The notes under the pieces are model-generated. The model was not told the origin of the DNA. It saw only the letters and a program-made list of their open reading frames with translations, and made no database searches. From Chlamydiia bacterium (lineage in GTDB: Bacteria; Chlamydiota; Chlamydiia; Chlamydiales; Simkaniaceae): a stretch of DNA of 64,000 nt. A program made the position numbers and the translations under genes. Below, in pieces: positions 8,294-15,175 of this stretch (position 1 is its first letter; each line of letters opens with the position of its first letter). The stretch covers positions 62,001-126,000 of the forward strand of contig JAJACH010000002.1 of assembly GCA_022601645.1 (NCBI GenBank), read 5' to 3'.

Positions 8294-9127
8294 TTAATAT
8301 GCCTCATATTCCTGTGGTAAACCGACGAACTGCCCGCTGCGATTATAACCATCATTGTCAACACCATACTGATCAAATCCATCATGGCTGTATATTGGGG
8401 TATAATCTGATGGTCTAGCAGAAGCAGGAGGCCTAGGAGGCGGCATTCCTGAAGGCGGGAAACCTGGCGGCATTCCTGAAGGCGGGAAACCTGGCGGCAT
8501 TCCTGAAGGCGGGAAACCTGGCGGCATTCCCATTCTTCCACTGAGCGCTGACGCATCAATACGTATGCTCGGACCGGTGTTTAGCCCAGAGGCTGCTTGA
8601 GAAAATGCTTGTAACTGAGCTGGAGTAAACGTTGGAAGTTGAAGCGCTGTAAATATCTCACCAACCATTGGCAAATCCTGAAGGCGTGGCACAGGGATGA
8701 GCGCATTTTGTCGAGCTACATCGTAGGCTGCTTTCATCGTAAGAAGGAAAGGGCTTAGCCTCGCTGTATCAATACGATCGTCTTCGTTATCCGTTGTCAA
8801 TGATACGACTCGCACGATATTTAATGCTGCTTGAACGGGAGCATTTAGCTCATGCATGGTCTGCCCAAGCGCCATAATACCAAGTCCCACGACAACTCCT
8901 ACCGTCGTGAAAAAGGCTGACATGGCAACAACCGATCCTACGGTAAGCGCTGCACCAATAATCAGTGTGGTCGTGCGTAATGCTCCAGCCCACGTTGCGG
9001 CTTGTTCAGCCTTGACTAACATTTCTCTATTTTTGTTTTCGGTCGTCTCTGAACCTGTCACACCAAACATGTCATGGAGTGTACTTAGCTCTAATTGTGG
9101 TCCTCTAGCTGGTGAGGGTGGAAACAT
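8294..9127 (-). CDS. Inc-like bilobed membrane protein with proline-rich repeat tail
   Basis: 277 residues, function unknown. Two adjacent hydrophobic helices (about 52-70 and 72-90) separated by one or two residues form the bilobed hairpin seen in chlamydial Inc proteins. The hairpin and the region after it (FFTTVGVVVGLGIMALGQTM and, later, ALIPVPRLQDLPMVG) match the neighbouring protein at 9200-9838, so the two are tandem paralogues. Near residues 200-235 the sequence PPGFPPSGM is repeated three times and followed by PPRPPASARP, a flexible proline-rich tail that could bind SH3- or EVH1-type host domains. Start chosen by an AAGGAGG ribosome-binding site 6 nt before the ATG. Confidence 0.75.
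   Translation of the reverse strand: MFPPSPARGPQLELSTLHDMFGVTGSETTENKNREMLVKAEQAATWAGALRTTTLIIGAALTVGSVVAMSAFFTTVGVVVGLGIMALGQTMHELNAPVQAALNIVRVVSLTTDNEDDRIDTARLSPFLLTMKAAYDVARQNALIPVPRLQDLPMVGEIFTALQLPTFTPAQLQAFSQAASGLNTGPSIRIDASALSGRMGMPPGFPPSGMPPGFPPSGMPPGFPPSGMPPPRPPASARPSDYTPIYSHDGFDQYGVDNDGYNRSGQFVGLPQEYEAY
8439..8530 (-). repeat. 27-bp tandem repeat, three copies plus a partial
   Basis: Identical 27-bp units at 8439-8465, 8466-8492 and 8493-8519, then an 11-bp partial copy. They encode the 9-residue unit PPGFPPSGM in the Inc-like protein. Perfect identity between units suggests recent expansion by slippage. Confidence 0.95.
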
Positions 9128-9165
9128 CGTGATCCTCCTTGTTGGGGTCGAATAATTTATAGTTA
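9128..9165 (-). promoter_or_regulatory. AT-rich promoter/leader of Inc-like gene (AACAAGGAGG type)
   Basis: Minus strand: a TATAAA box at 9156-9161, then a short leader containing CCAACAAGGAGG just before the ATG at 9127. No good -35 box. It is one of several similar leaders in front of lineage-specific genes in this window. Confidence 0.45.
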
Positions 9166-9199
9166 AATAGCGTTACGTCTTCTACGAGGTTAGCTTGCA

Positions 9200-9838
9200 T
9201 TAAACAAGTCCCGGGGCACATAACATCGAAAGCCGTACAGTCCTACTGATATCTTCTTGCGTCAGAGCCTCTAAACCGCACCTTGAAAAGAATGTCCCAA
9301 CAACGGGCAAGTCTTCTAATTTTGGGAGCGGCACGAGAGCCTCTCGGCGAGCACTCATGTAGGCCGTCTGTAACGCGTTCACTTCTCTTCGTAAATATTC
9401 AGGGATCTCGTCGTTACCTGCACAGGGTTGAGCTGCACGAACAAGAGCCATCCCGCTCTCAACTGCACGACTTAAGACGTGCATGCTTTGACCAAGCGCC
9501 AACATGCTAAGGCCGATCACAACGCCAACGGTTGTGAAAAACGGTGAGAGCATCACAGCTGAACCTGCAGTCACTGCAGCACCAACAACTAGCATCACGG
9601 TTCTACCACCGAGAGCAAATGTTGAGTATGTTTGTGCTGTAGAAAGCATCGCTTCGTTATTTTGGCGATCGGTACGAGATGCATTGTGGGCGCCAAATAA
9701 CCCTTGTAAATCTTGGACTGTTGCATTTGGTCCGCTTGGGGCCGGTGAACTACCACCAGCCGCACTAGCTCTTGTCGCGCCACCCGATGTATCCACTCCC
9801 CTATAAGCATAAGGATCATATCCCATATGTGTACTCAT
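9200..9838 (-). CDS. Inc-like bilobed membrane protein
   Basis: 212 residues from the ATG at 9838, chosen because AAGGAGG (9845-9851) sits 6 nt upstream; an in-frame start 24 bp further upstream has no such site. A Gly/Ser/Ala/Pro-rich N-terminus (about 15-38) is followed by an amphipathic region, then two hydrophobic helices (about 77-97 and 100-118) split by SPF, the Inc-type hairpin. The downstream domain (ALVPLPKLEDLPVVGTFF) closely matches the paralogue at 8294-9127, which lies 72 bp downstream. The C-terminus lacks the proline repeat. Function unknown; a host-membrane protein is the leading inference. Confidence 0.75.
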   Translation of the reverse strand: MSTHMGYDPYAYRGVDTSGGATRASAAGGSSPAPSGPNATVQDLQGLFGAHNASRTDRQNNEAMLSTAQTYSTFALGGRTVMLVVGAAVTAGSAVMLSPFFTTVGVVIGLSMLALGQSMHVLSRAVESGMALVRAAQPCAGNDEIPEYLRREVNALQTAYMSARREALVPLPKLEDLPVVGTFFSRCGLEALTQEDISRTVRLSMLCAPGLV

Positions 9839-9876
9839 CGTATTCCTCCTTGTTAGAGTCAATTATTTTATAAACG
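9839..9876 (-). promoter_or_regulatory. AT-rich promoter/leader of Inc-like gene (AACAAGGAGG type)
   Basis: Minus strand: TTTATAAAATAATT (containing TAAAAT, 9865-9870) followed by CTAACAAGGAGG and the ATG at 9838. The -35 region is weak. Same layout as upstream of 9127, 17278, 44587, 47054 and 48499. Confidence 0.45.
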
Positions 9877-9897
9877 AGTGTAGATTATAAAGATCGG

Positions 9898-10602
9898 TTA
9901 AATATGGCGCAATGCAAAAAGAGTACAATTTCTACCCGATATAGAATCACGTCTATGCGAATAGTAATCGTTTGGGTTGTCATAGCTACAGATTCGAGAA
10001 ATTTCCACTTGCTCTATGCCAAGCGTTGTTAGCTGATCTTCGGCTAAGTCCCACAGATTGTAGTGGTCTTTTGCCTCTTCAAAGCGCTTGAAAGTCTCTG
10101 GAAATTCTAGGTGCCGAAAGTGCTTGGGGCCAATGGATGGTCCAACGCACACGATGAGGTCTTTGGGGTCAGACCCCATGGCGAGGAAGGTTTCGCGGTA
10201 AATGTTTGAAACTAAGCCCTGCCACCCAGCGTGGACGGCAGCAATTTTCTTCTGCTTGATGTCGTAAAAGAGGGCACCTTGACAATCCGCAAAGCGCACC
10301 ATCAAGCCAAGACCCGGAGTGGTTGTCATGTGTGCATCAGCTTCAAACACTTGATTGGGGTCGGCTTCCACAACTTTTTTGGAGTGCACTTGCGTCAATT
10401 TGGCAAGCGTCTTAATCCCAAGTGCTTTTTTAGCCCGCTCGATGTTTTCCAAAACAGCTTTGATGTCATCATTCACATTCTCGCCCACATTGAGGCTTTC
10501 GTAAGGCCCAGTGCTGACCCCACCCGTCCTTTTGAAAACACCGTGGACTACCTCAGGTCTCTTTGCAAGTAAACGAAACGTGTGATATGAGACATTAGAC
10601 AT
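9898..10602 (-). CDS. pgeF: Peptidoglycan editing factor / polyphenol oxidase family protein (YfiH, LACC1-like)
   Basis: Zinc-dependent multi-substrate purine nucleoside phosphorylase/deaminase family (PgeF/YfiH, DUF152), linked in E. coli to removing L-Ser-containing cell-wall precursors. From the ATG at 10602 the protein has 234 residues, close to the family norm. Seen: GVFKRTGGVSTGPYESLNVG (21-40), the metal-ligand motifs QVHS (His 73), ADC (Cys 107) and HAGW (His 124), then VGPSIGPKHF and a C-terminal SHRRD segment. A longer upstream extension in frame would run antisense through the aldehyde dehydrogenase and is not credible. The start codon overlaps the ATG of the divergent dehydrogenase gene. 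Confidence 0.88.
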   Translation of the reverse strand: MSNVSYHTFRLLAKRPEVVHGVFKRTGGVSTGPYESLNVGENVNDDIKAVLENIERAKKALGIKTLAKLTQVHSKKVVEADPNQVFEADAHMTTTPGLGLMVRFADCQGALFYDIKQKKIAAVHAGWQGLVSNIYRETFLAMGSDPKDLIVCVGPSIGPKHFRHLEFPETFKRFEEAKDHYNLWDLAEDQLTTLGIEQVEISRICSYDNPNDYYSHRRDSISGRNCTLFALRHI

Positions 10603-11836
10603 GGATACAGCATACGAGCGCTCACAAATTTTAAGCAATATCGCTAAAGCTCTTCGCGAGGAAAAAGAAAAGCTTGGGAAAATCATCACAGAAGAAATGG
10701 GGAAACCCATCACCAGTGCTATCGGAGAGATCGACTACACAGCCAGCTACTTTGAGTGGTTTGCCGGCGAGGCGATTCGCATCTATGGTCTTCTCATCCC
10801 CCCAGCCAATCCGAGCAAGCGGTTTGAAATGCGCTATGAACCCATCGGCCCCGTTGCAGTGATTAGCCCGTGGAACTTTCCGATTGCGATGCCAGGACGC
10901 AACATGGCCGCCGGCTTTGCCGCTGGCTGCCCAATGCACATCAAACCCGATCCGCTCACCCCCAAATCGATGGAAGCATTCAAAACCCTCTGCCATAAAG
11001 CAGGACTTCCCGAAGATTTCCTGCACGTCTATATCGGCGATGAAGAAGAGATCGGCAAGAAACTCTTAAACGACCCCGCAATCAAAAAATTCGCCTTCAC
11101 AGGCAGCACAGACGTCGGGAAATACCTCTACAAAGAATGCGCTGCCACCTTAAAAAAAGTCACCTTGGAACTTGGCGGTCACGCGCCTCTTATCGTCTTT
11201 GCCGACGCCGATATTGATAACGCGGTCGAAGAAAGCTTCAATGCAAAATTCCGACAAAACGGCCAAACCTGCATTTGTGCCAACCGTCTTTATGTCCACG
11301 AAACCATCCACGATGAGTTTGTTGAAAAACTCATCAAGCGCACAAAAGCCGCAAAACTTGGCGATCCCCTTAAGAGCGAAAACGAACTGTCCAACCGCAT
11401 GCACCCAAGCGGCGAGAAAAAAGCGCTCGAGCATGTGAAAGACGCGCTTGCAAAAGGCGCAACGCCCCATCTTCTTGCCAAAGAGGGATATGAGCCTGAA
11501 ATCTTGACCGGCGTGACAAGCGACATGCAAATCATCCATGAGGAAACCTTCGGCCCCGTTGCCCCCATCATCTCGTTTACCGATATTGACGCCGTTTTAG
11601 CTGAGGCCAACAACACCCCCTACGGCCTTGCCGCCTACATCTTTACAGAAAACCTTCACCTCGCTGAAAAAGCAATCCAAACCCTAGAGTTTGGAGTCAT
11701 CGGTCTCAACGATGGTGGACCGTCCTCCGCTGAACTGCCTTTCGGCGGCGTCAAACAATCGGGCTTTGGCCGCGAAGGAGGACCAACGGGCATCTACGAA
11801 TACCTACGCATCAAAGCCATATCGAGTAAATTATGA
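10601..11836 (+). CDS. Aldehyde dehydrogenase, N-terminally truncated (succinate-semialdehyde dehydrogenase-like)
   Basis: NAD(P)-dependent aldehyde dehydrogenase family, 411 residues where about 470-490 is usual. Seen: SPWNFP (89-94), the cofactor Lys in HIKPD (115), FTGSTDVGK (167-174), catalytic Glu in LELGG (190), catalytic Cys in GQTCIC (224), EETFGPVAPI, and the C-terminal FGGVKQSGFGREGG. The first 55-60 residues (strand and helix before ERSQIL) are missing: an in-frame TGA at 10583 closes the frame and the upstream DNA is pgeF on the other strand. No ribosome-binding site is seen before the first ATG. It may be a remnant kept in frame or a shortened functional enzyme. The stop overlaps the next gene (ATGA). 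Confidence 0.85.
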   Translation: MDTAYERSQILSNIAKALREEKEKLGKIITEEMGKPITSAIGEIDYTASYFEWFAGEAIRIYGLLIPPANPSKRFEMRYEPIGPVAVISPWNFPIAMPGRNMAAGFAAGCPMHIKPDPLTPKSMEAFKTLCHKAGLPEDFLHVYIGDEEEIGKKLLNDPAIKKFAFTGSTDVGKYLYKECAATLKKVTLELGGHAPLIVFADADIDNAVEESFNAKFRQNGQTCICANRLYVHETIHDEFVEKLIKRTKAAKLGDPLKSENELSNRMHPSGEKKALEHVKDALAKGATPHLLAKEGYEPEILTGVTSDMQIIHEETFGPVAPIISFTDIDAVLAEANNTPYGLAAYIFTENLHLAEKAIQTLEFGVIGLNDGGPSSAELPFGGVKQSGFGREGGPTGIYEYLRIKAISSKL

Positions 11837-12621
11837 TCGCTACCCTCGCCTTTATCAGCTTCGTCTTTGCTACCATGAGCCTTTGGGTCCATCGCAAAGT
11901 TGGCGTCTGGGGCACCTTCCTTGCAATCAGCATCGTCTTTGCCTACATCGGCGGACTCATCCACCTTGACGTGCTCATCACCATCGGCGCACTGCTTGGC
12001 GCCCACACCCTCCTCCACTTTGAAGTCTCGAAATACTCCCACTTCATGGCCTTTATCCTAGCAACCGGCATCTCGCTGATGCTCGCCTTCCACCTCGTTC
12101 CCGGTTTTAAAAGCTTTGAACTCCTCGGCATTCAGTGGAACTTTGATAAACCTTTCATCGGCATCTTTGTCCTCGCCCTCAACGTCCCCTTGATCAAGTC
12201 CGGCGAAGACATGGGCGAAATGCTAAAATACGCCTTTCCCCTCACGCTCTTATGCATCGCCGTTCTCCTAGGACCTGCCCTTTTCTTCAACTTCGTGAAA
12301 TACAACCCCAAATTCTCCGCCACCTTGCCTGTCTGGATGGTGCGCAACCTTTTTTTCACCTGCTGCGCTGAAGAAGGCTTCTTCCGCGGCTTCCTCCAAA
12401 AGGAAATCACCCACTACATCCCCTGGAAAATTGGCGGATACTTCAGCATCCTCCTCACCTCCATCGTGTTCACTCTCATCCACACCGGCCCCCTTGTCTA
12501 CCTTGTCCTCGTCTTTGTCGCTTCCCTCTTCTACGGCCTTATCTACCATGTCTCAGGCCGCATTGAAGGCAGTATCTTCTGTCATTTTATGGTCAACCTC
12601 GCCCGTTACGTATTTTTTTAA
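11833..12621 (+). CDS. CPBP-family intramembrane metalloprotease (Rce1-like)
   Basis: Polytopic membrane protein of 262 residues with about seven or eight hydrophobic segments. The three CPBP/Abi signatures are present: EEGFFR (180-185, EExxxR), a His in FTLIHTG (His 217), and CHFMVN near the C-terminus. These residues form the glutamate-type active site of Rce1-like intramembrane proteases. The physiological substrate cannot be inferred. Its ATG overlaps the stop of the aldehyde dehydrogenase by 4 bp, so the two are translationally coupled. Confidence 0.85.
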   Translation: MIATLAFISFVFATMSLWVHRKVGVWGTFLAISIVFAYIGGLIHLDVLITIGALLGAHTLLHFEVSKYSHFMAFILATGISLMLAFHLVPGFKSFELLGIQWNFDKPFIGIFVLALNVPLIKSGEDMGEMLKYAFPLTLLCIAVLLGPALFFNFVKYNPKFSATLPVWMVRNLFFTCCAEEGFFRGFLQKEITHYIPWKIGGYFSILLTSIVFTLIHTGPLVYLVLVFVASLFYGLIYHVSGRIEGSIFCHFMVNLARYVFF

Positions 12622-12683
12622 AGGGAAAAAATCCCCCCGCTTTGTTAGGCTATCTCCCAATTTAACCAAACATTTGAGAGAAC

Positions 12684-13733
12684 ATGGCAGACTTTCTAGC
12701 AGCAATCCTAAGAGACCCATCCCTCCAACGCACACTCTATGACCTTTCAGATGAGAATAAGCTAAGAGCCGCACTGTCTGAAACCGAGGGTGCAGAGCGT
12801 ATGTTAACAAACATCATACGTGAGGCATGTATCAAACACCGCCTAAAAGCACCTAACGCAATGTACGCAAAGGTCGTGATCCATATACGAGCCGAGCTAC
12901 AAGGCATCCCCCAAAGCCCCACTGATGAGAGCGCCGTATCACATATCTATTTATGGACTATAAGAAAAGTGGTCCATCACGTTCGGAGTCAATTCTCAAA
13001 TGCCCCGCTTCTTCCATCTCCAGACGATCTGGGACTTCAAGTTGACTTTTTAACTCTCCTTAGAACAGACCACCTCGTCAGACGGCATGTCTGTTCCCTC
13101 GCCCACATCCCCACTCTTCCTAAAGAAAAAAAAATCGGAGCACTTCAATTTTATATTGCACAGCATCGCCTCACCTCTTCTTTATCTGTCTGCATTGAAA
13201 TATTCAATCGACTATCCGTAAGATTCATGGATGGTGACACCCCACCAGACGACCCTTTTGACCCCGTTGAAAATGTCATGCAAAACATCATCGACGGAAT
13301 TGCCCACAAATTCACCAAGCCACCAGTTCTTCCCCCAAGCAGTGCACTCCTGCCACCTCCTTCACTCTCTTGTACGCCACCACCCTTTGGTACGGGCGCA
13401 GCCCCCAAAAAGCGAGGGAAACCAGCCCTGCCAAAGCCGAAGAAAGCGAGACAGTCACCTCCCCGCCCCCCCGTACACCCAGGCTCAAGACATCCCTTAA
13501 TCACAACAGCAGCCTTTGGTCGCATGTTCTATCAAAGTGTGCTAAGAAGTCGGGGACTCCATGAGTGCTATCAAACGCTAAGAGCACAAGGCAGCCCACT
13601 CACTCAAACAGACCTAGCCCCCGTATACCGAGCCCTATGCTCCGTACTCAATCCTGGGCCCACACCTCAGCCCCCACCATTTGAACTAAAACACCTCACC
13701 CTCGCAAGACAAATCGCTGAGATGAATCACTAG
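12684..13733 (+). CDS. Hypothetical protein with proline/basic-rich linker
   Basis: 349 residues, no recognised domain, no signal peptide or membrane segment. Residues 1-200 are predicted mainly helical and contain several His/Arg pairs. Residues about 213-275 are a low-complexity linker rich in proline with two basic clusters (APKKRGKPALPKPKKARQ), followed by PPRPPVHPG and a second small helical domain. The basic clusters resemble a bipartite nuclear-localisation signal, but basic proline linkers also occur elsewhere. It has a GAGAG element before the ATG and lies 63 bp after the CPBP gene. A secreted effector is possible but unproven. Confidence 0.65.
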   Translation: MADFLAAILRDPSLQRTLYDLSDENKLRAALSETEGAERMLTNIIREACIKHRLKAPNAMYAKVVIHIRAELQGIPQSPTDESAVSHIYLWTIRKVVHHVRSQFSNAPLLPSPDDLGLQVDFLTLLRTDHLVRRHVCSLAHIPTLPKEKKIGALQFYIAQHRLTSSLSVCIEIFNRLSVRFMDGDTPPDDPFDPVENVMQNIIDGIAHKFTKPPVLPPSSALLPPPSLSCTPPPFGTGAAPKKRGKPALPKPKKARQSPPRPPVHPGSRHPLITTAAFGRMFYQSVLRSRGLHECYQTLRAQGSPLTQTDLAPVYRALCSVLNPGPTPQPPPFELKHLTLARQIAEMNH

Positions 13734-13744
13734 AAGAGCCCCCC

Positions 13745-13773
13745 TTGTCAATGAGAACAAAGTGTGGTAACCT
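13745..13773 (+). promoter_or_regulatory. mcsA promoter, -10 box 6 nt from ATG
   Basis: TTGTCA (13745-13750), a 17-bp spacer and TAACCT (13768-13773), followed by CCGGAC and the mcsA ATG at 13780. There is no Shine-Dalgarno sequence, consistent with a leaderless mRNA. Confidence 0.5.
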
Positions 13774-13779
13774 CCGGAC

Positions 13780-14226
13780 ATGACAGAAAGACCCCTTGAG
13801 TGCTCAGGCTGCTCGAAAGATGCGGAAATTAAGTATTCGGAAGTCGCCGGTGGAAAAACAACCGAGTTTATCTGCTGCAACGAGTGCCCATCGTTACAAA
13901 AAAAACTCCATGGAATACAAATGGAGCAGCCCCGTGATCTCGACTCGCAAGGCGTTTGCTGTGGAAATTGCGGAACAGATTTGCAAGCGGTGAAGACAAA
14001 TTCTCCTCTCGGCTGTTTTGAATGTTACCACGTCTTTGAAGATATCATTCGTCAAGAGCTTGGCGGTAATCACTCACACATCGGTCGATCCAAAGCAGCA
14101 CCAGAGCTCTCCAATCGCCTCACTGAACTCAACGTTGAGCTCAACGAGGCGCTTAAAAAAGAAAATTACGAACAAGCAGCGTGGCTTCGCGATCAAATCA
14201 AAGAGTTAATGAATGAACGAACCTAA
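13780..14226 (+). CDS. mcsA: McsA-like zinc-finger/UVR-domain protein
   Basis: 148 residues with four CxxC or CCxxC pairs in the first 90 positions (CSGC, CCNEC, CCGNC, CFEC), the zinc-binding pattern of McsA, and a C-terminal UVR motif (LNEALKKENYEQAAWLRDQIKEL, seen in part) of the UvrB/UvrC type. In Bacillus, McsA activates the protein arginine kinase McsB that marks proteins for ClpCP degradation. The mcsB-like gene follows with a 14-bp overlap. I recall the same pair next to frr in Chlamydia. Confidence 0.88.
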   Translation: MTERPLECSGCSKDAEIKYSEVAGGKTTEFICCNECPSLQKKLHGIQMEQPRDLDSQGVCCGNCGTDLQAVKTNSPLGCFECYHVFEDIIRQELGGNHSHIGRSKAAPELSNRLTELNVELNEALKKENYEQAAWLRDQIKELMNERT

Positions 14227-15175
14227 ACAGCTCCCCTTTGAGGGATCCGAAGATCCCGTTTTCCTCGCCTGTTCTTACGTCCTAAAGCGCAATATAGCCA
14301 AACACTGCTTCCCTCATAAGATGGATAAAGCAGCACGTCAAAGCGTGCTCGATTGGGCAAAAACGGCCCTAGCCGATTGGGAAATGCTCGATACGCTTGA
14401 TGGAGCTCAGCGAGAAAGATTAACAGAGAGCTACTTACTTGATTCTAAGCTGCAACATTTTAATGAAGGAAGCGGCGTATTTTTATCAGGCCCTCTTTTC
14501 ATGGGAATCAACTTAAGTGACCACGTGGTGATTCGGGGTATGGCTCAAAGCAAGAACGCCCAAGAGGTGTGGAATCAGGTGCTTGCCATCGAAGAAAAAC
14601 TTGGCTGTAGTATGGATTTTGCCTACCACCCTCGCTTTGGCTTTCTCACCTCCAACCCCCATGAATGCGGAACAACCCTTGAAATGCAAACCTACCTGCA
14701 CCTCCCCGCCCTCCTTAACTTTGGCAATATTAGCGAAGCCCTCTCTCGCGAAGAAGGAGTCCGCCTCGAGCAAAACGATTCGCTTGGGAGCATTGCCATC
14801 TTAACCAATCCCGAAACCTTTGGCGTCACCGAAGACCACATTATCCACTCAGTGCATGGAGCCACCCTCAAACTTGCAAACGCCGAAAAAACCTTCCGTG
14901 ACCACCTTGGTGAACATGCCGATGTGAAAGATAAAGTGATGCGAGCTTTTGGCCTCCTTACCCACTCCTACCAACTAGAACTGAAAGAAACGCTCGACGC
15001 CCTCAGCCTCATCAAACTTGGCATTGACCTAGGTCTTGCGACAGGCATGGAGTCCCACGCTATCAATCCCCTTTTCACCAAAGTCCACCGCGGCCACCTC
15101 CAAGGCGAAGACCTTGCCCACGAGCGCGCCACCTTCGTCCACGAAGCGTTAAAACCCTTAAACGTCCCCGAATGA
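14213..15175 (+). CDS. mcsB: McsB-like guanido phosphotransferase family protein, catalytic residues altered
   Basis: 320 residues of the phosphagen-kinase fold. Family landmarks are GINLSDHVVIRGM, FAYHPRFGFLTSNPHECGTTLE and HLPAL, which align with the NEEDH, YLTxCPxNxGT and HLPAL segments of McsB. The expected NEEDH reads NLSDH, so the two acidic residues next to the guanidinium site are gone. The usual SSRxRxARN phosphate-binding segment reads ACSYVLKRN, and the Arg expected after GTG/T-x-L is Glu. It may be a pseudo-kinase acting as a regulator with McsA, or bind a different substrate. Overlaps mcsA by 14 bp and the next gene by 4 bp. Confidence 0.8.
   Translation: MNEPKQLPFEGSEDPVFLACSYVLKRNIAKHCFPHKMDKAARQSVLDWAKTALADWEMLDTLDGAQRERLTESYLLDSKLQHFNEGSGVFLSGPLFMGINLSDHVVIRGMAQSKNAQEVWNQVLAIEEKLGCSMDFAYHPRFGFLTSNPHECGTTLEMQTYLHLPALLNFGNISEALSREEGVRLEQNDSLGSIAILTNPETFGVTEDHIIHSVHGATLKLANAEKTFRDHLGEHADVKDKVMRAFGLLTHSYQLELKETLDALSLIKLGIDLGLATGMESHAINPLFTKVHRGHLQGEDLAHERATFVHEALKPLNVPE

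Noticed and set aside
8439-8530. Possible CRISPR array
   Set aside because: Units are directly adjacent with no spacers, and they are in frame inside a coding region.
10603-10713. N-terminal 37-residue extension of pgeF
   Set aside because: It runs antisense through the dehydrogenase motifs, lacks family similarity, and the ATG at 10602 gives the expected N-terminus.
11150-11616. Minus-strand frames of 108-129 codons within the dehydrogenase
   Set aside because: Shadow frames opposite a strongly conserved coding sequence; no start context and no recognisable domain.
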